Below, in pieces: positions 34,330 to 46,757 of a stretch of DNA of 64,000 bases. Numbering within the stretch: the stretch's first letter is position 1; every line of letters starts with the position of its first letter. The position numbers and the translations under genes were made by a program. Source of the DNA: Cichorium intybus (Eukaryota; Streptophyta; Magnoliopsida; Asterales; Asteraceae); assembly GCA_023525715.1 (NCBI GenBank), contig CM042013.1, positions 83,378,494 to 83,442,493 on the forward strand. Reading direction: 5' to 3'. The notes below the pieces were generated by a model. The model was not told the DNA's origin. It worked only from the letters and a program-made list of their open reading frames with translations, and searched no databases.

Positions 34330-37000
34330 TTACTGGGAGATCGTTCCCAATTCACCAATGAAGTACAACATCTTTTTCTCATCGAGAGGTTTGGTGAAAA
34401 TGTCAGCCAACTGTTGCTCAGTAGGAATGTACATGAGCTCAATCTTTTCTTTCTGGATGATGTCTCGAATGAAATGATGCCTGACGTCGATGTGTTTTGT
34501 CTTTGAGTGCTGAACAAGATTTTAAGAGTGTATTGTCACAGCAGATAGGTGTCTTACAAAAACAAAAGCCATAGTCCATCAGTTGATTCTGAATCCACAA
34601 TACTTGAGCACAACATCTTCCAGCTGCAACATACTCAGCTTCAGCAGTTGAACATGCAACTGATGACTGTTTCTTACTCGACCAACTGATTAAGCGATTT
34701 CCTAGCAGCTGACACCCTCCTGAGGTACTTTTTCGATCTAAAGAGCATCCTGCAAAATCAGAGTCAGTGAATCCAACTATTTCAAAAGCGGACACACAGG
34801 GGTACCAGAGACCCAAGGATGGAGTATGCTTGAGATAGCGAAAGATTCTTTTGACAGTGTTGAGATGAGACTCTTTGGGCTTGGCTTAAAAGCGAGCACG
34901 CATGCTGGTGGAAAAGACGATGTCAGGACGACTTTCCGTGAGGTACAATAACGAACCAATTATGCCTCTGTAAGATGAGGCATTCACATCAACACCTGAA
35001 TGGTCAGCAGATAGTGAGACTGATGTACTCATAGGAGTTTTGGCTGGCTTGCATTCAGAGAAAGAGAATTTCTTCAACATATCCTGAAGGTACTTGCTTT
35101 GGCTGATGAAGATTCCTTTAGATGACTGTTTGACTTGAAGACCCAGAAGGAAAGACAATTCACCCATCATGGTCATCTCAAATTTTGATGACATCACAAC
35201 AAAAAATTCCTCACTTAGTTTATCATTGGTGGAACCAAAGATAATGTCATCAACATAGACTTGGGCAAGGATGATGTCATCACATGATCGTTTGATGAAG
35301 AGAGTGTTGTCGATAGCACCTCTGTGATAGCCCTTTTCAAGGAGATACAATGGCAGAGTGTCATACCAGGCCCTGGGTGCGTGTTTGAGACCATACACAG
35401 CCTTGTCCATACGATAAACATGATCAGGAAGAGCATCATTGATAAATCCAGGAGGCTGTCTAAGATAGCCTTCTTGAGGGAGATCATTGTGCAAAAAGGC
35501 AGTCTTGACATCCATCTGAAACGCTTTGAAGTTCATGAAAGAAGCATAGGCTAGAAAGAGTCTGATAGCCTCAAGAAGAGCGACAGGGGCAAAAGTTTCA
35601 TCTTAATCAAGTCCTTCCATCTGAGTAAATCCTTGAGCCACCAGGTGAGCCTTGCTTTTGATGATGATTCCATCTTCATCCATTTTGTTTCTGAACACCC
35701 ATCGAGTGCCCACAATAGTCTTTCCCTGAGGACGAGGAACAAGTGTCCATACCTTGTGTCTTTGGAATTCATGGAGTTCATCCTGCATTGCCTTGATCTA
35801 GTCAGCATTTAGAAGAGCATCGTCCACCTTCTTGGGTTCAACAAGTGAGACAAAATTCACATAGAGACAAAAGTTGCTTGAAGCTTGTCTTCAAGTACGA
35901 ACCCCTGATGAAACATCTCCAATGATTCGAGTAATTGGATGATCTTTGACAGTTTGGAAAGTACGATTTCTTCTTTCAGCAACACCGTTTTGTTCAGGAG
36001 TTCGAACATCAGAGAAGTTTTGAAGAAGTTCTTTTTCTTCACAGAAGGACTCAAGGGTCAGATTTCGAAACTCAGTACCATGATCACTTCTTAGCTGCTT
36101 AACTTTGATATTGAAAAGAACTTCTGATTGCTTGATTAATGATATAATTTCAGCAGCAGCATCACTTTTATTCCTTAGAAACATGACCCTGGTGAAACGC
36201 AAAAATTCATGCACGATCTGCAAGAGAGAACTTTTTACCAGCAAGAGACGCCACATGAACAGGTCCAAACAGATCCATATTCATCAAACTGAAAGGAGAT
36301 ACAATGAAAGAGCATTGTTTAGATTTAAAAGACACTTTCACCTGTTTACCTTTCTCACAAGCTGAGCGAATTCAATCTTTAACGAAATTCATCTTTGGAA
36401 GACCTCGAACAAGCTGATTCTTGGAGATCTTTGAAATATTCTTAAAGTTCAAGTGAGATAGACGCTTGTGCCAGAGCCAGTTGATGTGAGATTGATCATG
36501 AGAGAAGAAACATCTCTTCAACGATTGATCATCTGAGAACATATTCAGGATGTAGATGTCGTCACCTCTCTTAGCAGAGAGAACAATTTCTTTAGCAGCA
36601 TCAATGATATTCCCTTCCTTTTTATTGAAACAAACTTCGTAATCAGCATCACATGGCTGACTAATGGAAATGAGATTGTGTTTTAACCCTTTGACATAAG
36701 AAACATTAGAAAATTGTACAGATTTACAATGAATGGTGCCATAGCCCTTGGTATGACCCTGACTATTGTCACCATACGTAACTACTGGGCCATCCTTCTT
36801 GACAAAATCTTCTAACAGAGACTTGTATTCAGTCATATGACAAGAGCATCCACTGTCAAGATACCAAATATTTTCATGGCCCTGCAGTTACTAAAGCACA
36901 TGTGAGAACCTCAGTGAACCCATTTGGAAGTGGGTTTGAAACAAGAAAGGATGTCATAGCATTCAGAGGGAAGACAATTTAAAGAATTTTCTTTCTTAAA
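34330..37000 (-). pseudogene. Copia pol (copy 2): protease, integrase, RT, RNase H
   Basis: On minus, pol ends at TAA 34330-34332 after IGELGTISQ. RNase H (34439-34816) keeps TDSDFAG and AEAEYVAAG. The RT frame 34886-35536 keeps FQMDVKTAFLHNDLPQEGYL and YVDDIIFGS. The RT start, 35603-35788, has VWTLVPRPQGKTIVGTRWVF. The integrase pieces 35891-36268 keep RSDHGTEFRN and TPEQNGVAERRNRT. The GAG-pre-integrase frame is 36372-36836, and protease is near 36836-36870. After ERRNRT the text jumps straight to the linker. Against copy 1 about 0.6 kb (integrase C-terminal part) is deleted, and several frameshifts and stops remain, so it is inactive. Confidence 0.87.
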
Positions 37001-39204
37001 CCATCTGTTGCAGCGAGTATCAATATTTTCTTTTCTGTCAGATCTTGACTCAAAATTACAATGATCAGCCTTATGAGATGAGTCACCACATCTGTAGCAC
37101 GTTCTGATGGGTTTAGATTTTTTTGTTTTTGAAATTTAAATTTATTCATTGCCTTTAAGCAAACAGATTCTTTTTTAAAAAATCATCAAACATAGTAGCA
37201 AAGGTGATGCACTTAGGAGCTTCACAGGCAATATTAGTGATAGTATGAAACTCACCATTAGAGATTGGAAATCTAATGAGATTCTCAGTAGTAACATAGA
37301 TGTTCACCTGCTTAGTTCCTTTAATGGAAGGATCAATAGCACTGATTCTGGTTTGAATGTCGATGTTACCTTCCTTGTTAACAGAACAATGTTTTTCTAT
37401 AAGATCAGTCTTCTTTTGAAATCCAGAGGGAACAAATTTATTTTTAAAGTCCTTAATCAGTTCTTCTTTTGGGGGAAAAGCAGGTTTAGATTCAACCTTT
37501 TTGAAAATATTAACTGCAGATTCAAAGTCTCCGCCAAGAATCTTGGTGGCCTGAAAGGATATTTGATCATTGATTAGTTTAGACACCTTTTTGTGAGAAA
37601 GTCCAGTTTTTAATGATCAGCTGAATACGATTGGATTCAGTTTCATCAGCTTGTTTTTCCTCGAAAAGCAATTTGTTGGACAAGATAAGGTCACGACATT
37701 CAATTTTCAATTTTGAGTGATCAAGATCTTTATTTTTGATTTGATTTTTTAATTTTTTATTTTCAAGAGTCAGATGATGTTTTTTAAAATTTGAATTTTC
37801 AAGGCAAACACTCAAATACTCAAAAGATTTAAATTTTCCATTCATAGATAAGTTAACAAAATCTTTGACCTGATACAACGAAGAAGATCATAATCTTTGA
37901 CAGCATTAGCATCAGTAGCACTGGTGCTACTGCTTGATCCATCAGTGGATTCACAAGTAACAGCCATAAGACACATGTTTTGATTCTCATCATCTGAGGA
38001 ATCAGCTTCTTTTTCCCACTTTTCCTTTTCTTCTTCAGCCATAAGAACTTTTGAGCCCAAATTCTGTCTTTTGAGATAAGCCACAAGTCTTTTATACTTT
38101 ACTTCATAGGATTCATCCTTGGAGTCGGTTTTCTTCTATTTGCAGTCCTTGGCAAAATGTTCAGTACTTCCACAGTTGAAGCACTTGCCATCATTCCTTT
38201 TGTCAGCAGTAGGTTTGGAGTTATCACTGACAGACTTTCTGAAGTTTGAGAAGTTGGGTTTTGAAACACTAGAGAAACCTTGAGGCCCATTCTTTCTACT
38301 GTCTTTATACTGATTAAATTGTTTAACAATCAGTGCTGCCTGAGATGCAAGATCAGCCATGTACTTGAATTCCTCATCTTCAACATCTGAGTGCTGCCTG
38401 AGATGCAAGATCAGCCATGTGCTTGAATTCCTCGTCTTCAGCATCTGAGCCTTCAGTAGCATCCACTTCGGTATCATTGTCATCCTGGTTCTTTGAGAAT
38501 AAGGCCGCAAATCTTTCTCTTTGACTGTCTCTCATTATCTCTTTTCGTTGGGCTTTGATCTCTTCATGACTACGATGATTCCCAAATAGACTCTGAAGAT
38601 CCATAGTGCGGATCTTCTCACTGTTCTCAAGAACATCAACATGATGTTCCCACTTATCATCCAAAGAGTAAAGAAACTTGAGAACCAGAACAGAGTCAAG
38701 CTTGAGAATATTGAATCTCCTCATGTCATTAACCAAGCAGTTGAACCGATTGAAAGTTTGAGTGATGGTCTCGTTCTTATAGGCAAAGAAGTGTTCATAC
38801 CTTCGGTTTAAGGAATTCTCTTGAGCGGCTCTTACTTCAGCAGTGCCTTCAAAGGCGACAGTAAGAATACTCATCATCTCTTTGGCTGAGAGACAATTTT
38901 GTACCAGATGATAAATCTTGTATGGAAGAGAATTACCAATAGCAGCTCTAGCACGAATGTCAAGATTAACATGCCTCTTGTCATCTTTTGTGAATTTGTG
39001 AATATGAGTAGCCTTCTTCTCGCCAGGAACTCTATCTTTAGTGACAGTGAAGGTTGGAACATAGGGACCGTCTTTGAGAATGTCAGGCATATGGTAATCC
39101 ATGGTTTCAAGCACCATGAGAGCCTTGCTTTTCCACATGCCAAAGTTGTTGGCATCGAAAGGAGCAATCTTGTTGCCTGAGGTAGAAGAAAAGGAAGAAG
39201 ACAT
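37000..39204 (-). pseudogene. Copia gag with coiled-coil linker and zinc knuckle (copy 2)
   Basis: Minus-strand ATG 39202-39204 opens MSSSFSSTSGNKIAPFDANN. The capsid-like frame continues to about 38390, a 58-bp tandem duplication (units from 38333 and 38391) shifts the frame, and 38136-38510 carries the zinc knuckle CFNCGSTEHFAKDC. Downstream, 37579-37878 is Lys/Leu/Asn-rich with coiled-coil character (ENKKLKNQIKNKDLDHSKLK). Frame 37155-37586 is the gag-pol linker. Such long gag coils are common in Sireviruses. Gag would form particles and bind element RNA. Here the duplication and other breaks disable it. Confidence 0.83.
38333..38448. repeat. 58-bp tandem duplication in gag of copy 2
   Basis: Two adjacent units start GTGCTGCCTGAGATGCAAG (38333 and 38391) and differ at only a few bases. 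58 is not a multiple of three, so the duplication itself causes a frameshift. Confidence 0.9.
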
Positions 39205-39228
39205 TCTTTAATGATTTCAGAAAACCTG

Positions 39229-39241
39229 CTCTGATACCAGT
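39229..39241 (-). promoter_or_regulatory. tRNA-Met primer binding site of Copia copy 2
   Basis: Minus-strand CTGGTATCAGAGC directly follows the 5' LTR. Confidence 0.87.
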
Positions 39242-39607
39242 TGTTGGAATACAAGGATCAATCACTCAAGAACAAAAAGTATTTCTCACACAGAAACGTA
39301 TTGATCTCACACAAAGATCTTTTGATTAATTAATCAAGTGACAATTACAAAAACCCTAGCTATAATATTTATACAAGATTTGACTATGTATATTTGGAGT
39401 ATCCCTACATATCAGGGAACTCCCAACTATAAACTAGATAAGTATAGAAACAAGATAACAACTAAATACAAGATAAATAATAAACACGCTTCAGCTGATA
39501 TGCTTTCACTAGAACAATCAGCAGCAGCGTGATATCCTTCTTTGACAGCATCAGATTCAAGTGGTGCTGTTTATGATCAGCTGGTGCTGATGCTGAACAG
39601 CCCAACA
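39242..39607 (-). repeat. 5' LTR of Copia copy 2
   Basis: It is 366 bp, from TGTTGGAATACAAGG to CCCAACA, and is the mate of 20185-20539. Confidence 0.9.
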
Positions 39608-39612
39608 AATAA

Positions 39613-40826
39613 TTAGTTTATGCTCCCTCCAATGAGATTGATGAATTTAAAAAAGTTATAATAATGTTTAGCACATCTTTATCTTAAAAAGGTTATTAAA
39701 ATATTTAAGGAAGCGCACTGAGAAAACTTTAGAGTTGTATTAAATATTGATGGCAAATCTGAGGGGTGATAGAGATACTATATTTAGTTAAAGACATTGA
39801 TGGGTTGCAAGTAAGAAAATAGTAGACTCAGATTTGACCAAAGTCGTTATTCGTAGAATACATAAAGTAGTTTATCGACTCTAATATAAACGAAATTTTG
39901 GAGAAATTTTGCTTAAATGCAGTTGACTTTGGAAGCCTTTCATCTGTTAGAAATATCATTAAGAAGTCAACTAAAAACATAAGTGTATAATATATAAACT
40001 AGTTGTTAAGCGTTGGCATCTTGCTTTCATTGTTTAATTATATATGCCTTAAGAACAATTTATAAAACAAACATGTAAAACCCAATCACATGTTTTGATT
40101 ATTAACCAAATTTTATGCTATAAGAACTCTATGGTTTCATTTTATTGTTGAATATGTGATATAATAGTTTTTTAATCACTAATTAGTAGTTTACGTAGAT
40201 TTTGGAGTGAGAAAAGATTTCAAATTTCAATAATCCATTGGTTTTGGATGCGGGGACGCACATTCTTATATATTTATACATATATCATTAGATAGTAGTG
40301 TATTATAATATATTATATTTATTTTTTTCTATTATAACATCATTTCATTTCTAGATATTGTACATTAAGTTTTTTAGTTACTCAATTAGAGCATTATATT
40401 TTCATTTTCTCTCTTACTATAGTGAAACTAGTTTCATATACATAAAACCTTATATGTATATTAGTGTATTATAGTATTTTGTATTTGCGTTTTTCTGTAC
40501 AACATTAAAATACTTGATTATAATATTGTATTTATATTTTCCTCCTTTATTATAGTGAAACTTGTTTTATATGTGGATGATAGAGTTATAATTGGATTTT
40601 AAAGTACAATATTGTATTTATATTTTCCTCCTTCATTTTTGATAACAGGTTTCAAAGGCACTAGAGACGTGGAGAAAACCATTTCTTTAAGTATGTCAAA
40701 TAATCAATACAAGTTTCTCATCAATGCCATTTTCTTCACCTTTTTTTGCCTCAAATTGTCCAAAACAAGAACGATATTGATGATCTCGTTGGGATTAAGA
40801 ATGCAATAGACACACAATAAAGATGC

Positions 40827-40891
<65 letters not shown>

Positions 40892-43086
40892 CACACAAGG
40901 ATTTAACTTTGTTTACACGATCATAGGAATAGTGTTAATCCAGTGACGAACTAAAGAGAGATTTTATTACTTTATAGAATATAATCACACATGATTTTGC
41001 ATTCGGGATTACAAATGTACAAATAGATCTATTAAACCTTTCAATCACCACCTTGTATCAAATTCACAGGGGTTACAAATTGATTTACATACCCTTATAC
41101 ATCTTATATAATAATTTGTTAGTACACACCCTCAACTATTCATCACTAGAACATATTGGAGTTGTTCAAGACTCGTAAAAAGGCTAAAAATGCATTTTTT
41201 ATAGAAATATGACCCTAAGCCCAGGTAAAATACATGCCAAAATACGCCCGCCCGGGCCAAATCAAAGGCAAAACAAGCGTGCCCGGGTAGAACCAACAAC
41301 GGTGAACAATTAGAAAATATGGTGATGGAGTTCGAGGTTTTTTAATTTGAGTTTTAACCTATGAATGGAGTTTAGAAAACAAAAAGTTGGCTAGGTGTGC
41401 GTGGGCCCCGAGGTTGCTTCATCAGGGTCATCCAAAGGATGGGTCGGGTGGGGTCCTCGGTTACCAAAAAAAAAAAAAAAAAAAAAATGGCGTTAGCATT
41501 AAAAGCACAAATAACAAAAAGTATAGGATGTCTGAGGTTTGCTTTAATCTTGTTTTAATTATTATATTAATTGCGTATATATTTATTGAAAAAAAATAAG
41601 AAGTGAGTTGAATATGATAGTTTACTAAGTGAAAGAGGAAGTAAGGGAGAAGGAAAAGGAGTGACATGACATCGAGGTAGAGAAAAAGTGAGAGGAGTGG
41701 TGAGATCACACCCAATAGCCTTAGGCCGGACGTAGTCGTTGGCGGGTTCGAGAGGTTCACGGCGGTGGTGGGTTTGAGGGGATAAAGATGCGGGTTCACG
41801 AGCCCAATTGGATTGCATGCAAAGAAGGAAAACGGAGGCAATGGGTTGGATAGGGTTCGAGTTCGGGTTCGGCGGGAACGATTTCGTCCTCCCGGGTTCG
41901 GCGGCTTGGGCAAGGACGACTCCGTCTGCCCTTACGGGAAGGTGGGTGGCTATTTAAGACTTGAAGGCGGTGCGAATCGAACGCGGGTCAACATGGACCA
42001 GTCACCCTAGCCGAGTTCACCTGATGCCATCCTTGTAGATGATAATATACCGGTCTCGATTAACCAATTGAGTAGGTCGAAATAATTGCTCTAAAGTCAT
42101 GCGCGTGTCGGACATGCACCCAAAGGTTGTACCTTCATACGTTACAGGAAGACGCACGACAAAACAAGACTGACTTGGAGAAACTTTCTAGGACTAAATT
42201 CAATTATGAGAATGAATTCACATATAAACATGACACTAAGAGCAAATTACAATATTTTATTCCAACGACAATGCATGTCAAGAGCAATACACTGTTATGT
42301 CATCTTTATGAAATTTGTAAAATGCTATGAAATGATGGAAAGGTCTCGTTTCCCAAAACTTTCTATCGAATTGTTCTTTTCGCACTAAATCAAAAGTAAA
42401 CACTTATTGGATTATAAGTTTTGTTTCAATATGAAACATAATCTTACATATAAAGACATTTTCCACAAACGTCATTCATTACCTAAGATTTTAAGTCTCC
42501 TAGTGGTAAGAATGGCAATGGTAAAACTGTAAGAATCCATAACGACTTAGGTTGAGCATGGCCTATGGCCCTTTTTTTTACCCAAGATGCTTTAATATTT
42601 CCTTCCTACTTCCACGTGGAAGTTATAAACTATCTACAATCGATAAATACTTTGGCCAATAGTCCCTCAGATGCTAATTATTTAAATAGATATAGTTAAT
42701 CAAAGGATAATTTGATCTTTTCTTGCACAAATTAAACGCCAGCAAGTGCAAAAATCAAACAGCTGGATATCACCAGATCATATAACTCGCAATTTCCCCA
42801 CTCATGGAATATATGATTCACCATCAAGAAATTAGCAAGCTAGAGTTTCCGGTCAACCGAGGACCTTTTAAAAATTGGAATGTACACGAATTTTGTCACA
42901 CATCCAATACCATAACTTTTCTACACTATAGCATTTGACATGAATTAACGTAGTTCGTATAAAAGTCGAAGCCTTTCGTAACAAATCTTTACTAGAAAAA
43001 CTAGTAACTTTAAGCTCAAAAGGTCGACTATTTTTTAGAAAGGAAAGAGTGAAAAAAAAAAAAAAAAAAACACCTCAAAACGTATT
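39613..43086. other. intergenic spacer left of the Rab gene
   Basis: It is AT-rich up to about 41200 with a (TAA)n microsatellite at 40828-40890. A more GC-rich stretch follows (41220-42010) with an A-run at 41466-41487. I recognise no gene. A 150-codon minus frame at 41461-41913 is Ser/Pro-rich, starts in the poly-A complement and looks spurious. The last part (42500-43086) is presumably the downstream flank and 3' UTR of the Rab gene. Confidence 0.45.
40828..40890. repeat. (TAA)n microsatellite
   Basis: 21 near-perfect TAA units. Confidence 0.95.
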
Positions 43087-44192
43087 CTATGAAGATGCAC
43101 AACACCCGAATTTGCTTACTCCATATACGGGCTGCTCTTGACCAGGGACAACAATATTAGTCCCCTTAAGAAGTGCAGAACTCCCCTCGGCTTCCTCATT
43201 TGCAACAAGAGATTTCTTGCTAACTATTCGATAAATTTCCGTAAGGATTGTGAGAAAAGCGGGCTCCACATTTGTGGCCTCTAGAGCAGATGTTTCCATG
43301 AAAAATAGACCTTCCCTTTCCGCAAACTCTTTAGCATCTTCCATGGATACATCTCGTTGTGAATCTAAATCGGATTTGTTCCCTATGAGCATGATGATGA
43401 TGTTGTTGTCAGCATGGCCACGTAGCTCTTCTAGCCACCTGGCTATGTGATCGAATGATTGACGTTTTGTTATGTCGTACACCAGCATTGCTCCCACCGC
43501 GCCTCGGTAGTACGCGCTAGTTACTGCGCGGTATCTGCAAGAAATAGCAACGTACTTTTATTGACCATGGAGACAAGATATATGACAAAAGTTTCAACAT
43601 GAATGTCAAAAAGCATTTCTGTCTTTCAAAGCTTCTATTTAGATTGAAATCCTAGGTATGCATTCTGAATAGTGAATCCCTTTCTTGATATCAAGGCAAA
43701 CAGAAAAAACCCTGTTTGGGGATTAAATTATTGTGATGATTCCGATGGAGACCTAACCTTGAGAAGTATTATCAGAGTTTAACATATTAGAAAGTTATGT
43801 CAAGATCTCTTAAGAGAATTGAGGAAATGTAATTTTACTTCATGGGAAACTTGCAAGAACTCCAACAGGAATGATTTCAAGATCCAAAGGGTATTTAAGA
43901 AGCAAAGCAATATTCGCGGATCAAGATTAGAGAGAGAGTGAGAAATGAAAGACTAAGCTAAGCACCTTTCTTGACCAGCAGTATCCCAAATCTGAGCCTT
44001 GACGAACTTGTGATCGATGACCATAGTTTTCGTCTGGAATTCAACACCAATCGTCGCCTTTGAATCCAAACTGAACTCGTTCCTAGAAAACCGAGCCAAC
44101 AACTGAGATTTCCCCACCGCTGAGTCCCCAATTAGTACGATCTTAAAGACATAATCAATCTTCTGGTTAAAATCCCCATGGTAATTCGCCAT
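43087..44192 (-). CDS. RABA4: Rab GTPase of the RABA4 (Rab11-like) group, two exons
   Basis: The CDS joins 44192-43966 and 43534-43087 on minus, with a 431-bp GT-AG intron between GQE-R and YRAV, giving 224 residues. Rab signatures are complete: P-loop GDSAVGKS (residues about 22-29), switch I ATIGVEF, switch II DTAGQER, NKSD for guanine recognition, ETSA, and a C-terminal CC pair (KFGCCASS) for geranylgeranylation. The text NQKIDYVFKIVLIGDSAVGK and FDHIARWLEELRGHAD matches plant RABA4 proteins, closest in memory to RABA4c. These act at the trans-Golgi/secretory vesicle and direct polarised secretion, as in root hairs and pollen tubes. All catalytic positions are intact and there are no stops, so the gene is probably functional. 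The C-terminal CCxxx form is typical for the family. The intron acceptor overlaps a MITE-like sequence (43536-43563). Confidence 0.94.
43536..43563. repeat. MITE-like terminal sequence at the Rab intron acceptor
   Basis: TGCAAGAAATAGCAACGTAC and the next three bases are identical over 23 bp to the reverse complement of the right end (61049-61071) of the MITE at 60775-61071. In gene orientation the stretch reads ...TTGCTATTTCTTGCA followed by G, and so supplies the pyrimidine tract and CA of the CAG splice acceptor. Confidence 0.6.
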
Positions 44193-44905
44193 CTCTCATC
44201 AACAATCAAATCAAACAAAGAGAAGGAAACACCTCGTTCCAATTCTCAGATTAGGTATAATTCAAATCGATCAACAACCGTAGTTGATCGAACGCTTGTC
44301 GATACCCAGAGGTTTGTAGATTACGCTGCACTAGGAAGGTATGAGCTTGTGTGTTTGGCGTGTGAGGGTTTTGGTATGGAAGGCGATTTAGACGACGAAC
44401 AGCAGAAAAGAAGAGAGAAGACTACCAACGGCTTTGTCTCTAAGCCGCCTTGTTTTAACTACTGCTCTCTGGTTATGTCGCCAACGTACAAGTTTTTATT
44501 GCGTTGACCCTGGTTTATTAGCAGCGTATAAATATCTATTGCAGATTTTACCACGGTGATGAAAGTATTTGGTTGAACAATAGAGAAAACATAAGAAATT
44601 GTTAAACTTGTTTCAAGTTAATCCCAACTTTTTTCATATAAAATGGCAATCGGTAGTCTATATATAAAAGATGTCATTTTGAAAAAAATTCCCGTACTAT
44701 GAAATATTATTCATGCTAAACCAAAAATACAAAATTTCGAAATTTAAGACACATGCTGCGAAATTTTTCTTGCATTGCGAATTGTATATATTTTTACGAA
44801 AATCGTATTTGTTCTGTTTAAAAAAAAAAAGTTTTTTGAAGTTTTTTAAGTAAGGGACTTCAAAGTCACTATCATAGCCGGTCTTGTAAAACTCAGCCTA
44901 TTCGG
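44193..44905. other. upstream region of the Rab gene
   Basis: The first 300 bp presumably hold the 5' UTR and promoter of the minus-strand Rab gene. No unambiguous TATA box was assigned. The rest is AT-rich spacer. Confidence 0.4.
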
Positions 44906-45086
44906 TAGACCTGGCGATTCGTGTATTCGTGTCGTAAATTCGTGTCTCACACGAATTTCACACAATACGAATACACAAAGAGAAATAAGTTTTATCTCCA
45001 TTTTTAAAATGTATTCGTGTCGTGTATTCGTATCGTGTCGTGTCTCTCACAGACTCGTGTATTCGTGTCTCAAATTGCCAGGTCTA
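44906..45086. mobile_element. hAT-type MITE, 181 bp
   Basis: Perfect 10-bp inverted ends TAGACCTGGC / GCCAGGTCTA are flanked by the 8-bp direct duplication CTATTCGG (44898-44905 and 45087-45094). Eight-bp duplications and short TIRs are hallmarks of hAT. The interior holds many ATTCGTGTCGTGT-like units in both orientations, so it can fold back. No coding capacity. Confidence 0.92.
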
Positions 45087-46757
45087 CTATTCGGTCGAGT
45101 ACTCGGAATCGGGTGTTGTCTGAGGCGCTTTTATGAGAATCTGCCAAAAATACTCGGATTCGGTCAAACTCGGTCAACCTTGGTGCTACTCAGTCAAACT
45201 CGGTGCAACTCGGTCAATCTTGGAATCGGTAAACTCGGAAAAACTTGAAAAAAAAAATGTCAAACTCGAAAATTTTGAACTTTTTTTTAACTAAAAAATT
45301 ATAAGTGTTATGTAATTAGGTTAAAACATATCACATATTTACTTTATTTAATAAATATTTTGCAGTTTAATTTAATTTTGCTTAATTCAAAATCAAATTT
45401 GATACAATTACGACTATATTAAGTATTTCAGTATGTATAATCATATAATATATATGTATTTACCCTATTCGAGTACTCACCGAGTACTCCCAGTCTAAAC
45501 CGAGTACTCGCTACTCTCTGATGGATCGACCTGACACCGCCTAGCTACTTTTGCAACATTGATCACGGCAAAAGAAAGTCTTAAATTCTAACATAAAGTC
45601 TTAGATTGAGAGAACCTTACAAAATATCTATAAAATGAAAAAAAAATGCCTTTCTATGTGAAGAGTCGGAAATTTTATGGGATATGCTAAAAAAACCTAT
45701 ATCATGTGATATGTGTGTGTAGGTCAACACACACAACACACACACCCATACATATGAAGTTTATTTACGATTATCCTTTTTCTTAATGCCTTTGATATTG
45801 TTTACTCACAAATATTATTTAATACTATTATTTTTATTCTTTTAGATATAAATAAACAATTAAACTATTGACATACACTCTTTGTTGACATAATGTTTTT
45901 CCATGTAACTATAATATAACCTATAACCACATCTGCACACAAAACAATAATTGCAACTATATATAGCTATCTTTATATCTCATTATATTTATGCGGCTAC
46001 CAAGTCGTACACTTTGGACTCACAAAACAATTTAGGTGGTCATATAAACTAGTTTATTGTTACAGTGGATGCATGTGTTTAGTCAAATCCTATATACTTC
46101 ATGTCACTATTTATTTGTGTATCGTCTCGAATAAAAATCACCATAAAATAAAGCCATAATTAAACAAAAAAACTCATGGCAAAATGGTGACATTTAAAAC
46201 TAGTATTTTTTTATTTTTAAACTAGTATTTGATTGTGGCTTATAATTGACATGCTTTTTTGTTTTAAATCATGGGTAGAATATTTAGTTATAGTTTGCAA
46301 TGAACACGGTAATGAGTTAAGGTGTGCTAAATTAAGTTATAAATAACTCTAGGTCTGATATTTAGTCATACAATAAGCCAAATTGGCAAACGGATGATGA
46401 TTGTAACATTTTGTATAAATTAGCAATTAAGTGAGCAACTGCCAAATTTTGTAGTCACCGTAGATTCGTAGAATGTATATAGTTTGTAGCCTCTATTAAA
46501 ATATTTCAACAATATTAAAGTATCCAACGCAATGAATGGGTCTTGTGAAAGATATCTCTTTATCCGTGAGTCTCATCTACTGGTCACCTAGCTAGCTTTA
46601 TCTTTCGTGTAGGTGGACCTTCATATCCGTATATATCATAAAATCCCAAATAACAAAATAACCAAACATTCATAGGTTTCACGCCCCAAATCCAATATGT
46701 TCTACTTTAATTATAACAAATCAGTTCTTGTACAAGAATCATCTCACAGTGGCAAAG
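45087..46757. other. spacer with CGAGTACTCGG inverted motifs
   Basis: 45095-45250 is rich in ACTCGGTCAA-like units. GTCGAGTACTCGG at about 45095 is echoed inversely by CGAGTACTCACCGAGTACTCC and CCGAGTACTCG at 45468-45514, so 45095-45515 may be a worn foldback element that received the hAT MITE. A CA/GT-rich patch lies at 45710-45745. The remainder is AT-rich with no gene seen; its right part is the 3' flank of the thaumatin-like gene. Confidence 0.4.

Larger units (their letters stand above)
20185..39607 (-). mobile_element. Copia LTR retrotransposon with env-like ORF (Sirevirus-like), copy 2
   Basis: LTRs at 20185-20539 and 39242-39607 begin TGTTGGAATACAAGG and end CCCAACA (the left one is eroded at its inner end). 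The flanks CATAA (20180-20184) and AATAA (39608-39612) differ at one base and are probably the worn target duplication. Minus-strand order: primer site (39229-39241), gag, zinc knuckle, coiled-coil linker, protease/integrase, RT, RNase H, antisense Agenet-like ORF, env-like ORF, 3' LTR. It is related to copy 1 internally but has distinct LTRs. It is broken by frameshifts, a deletion of about 0.6 kb in integrase, a 58-bp tandem duplication in gag, and the Gypsy element at 22871-32132. Confidence 0.92.

Noticed and set aside
40704..40898. Minus frame with a long Tyr run
   Set aside because: It is the translation of the (TAA)n repeat.
41387..41487. Possible SINE or retroposon ending in poly-A
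   Set aside because: An A-run follows a G+C-rich segment, but no clear A and B boxes or target duplication could be found.
41461..41913. 150-codon Ser/Pro-rich minus frame in a GC-richer stretch
   Set aside because: It has no family resemblance, low complexity and no splice or start context, and it runs through the complement of a poly-A tract.
41965..42010. tRNA-like B box (complement of ATCGAACGCGGG)
   Set aside because: There is no matching A box or cloverleaf at the right spacing, so it is not called as tRNA or SINE.
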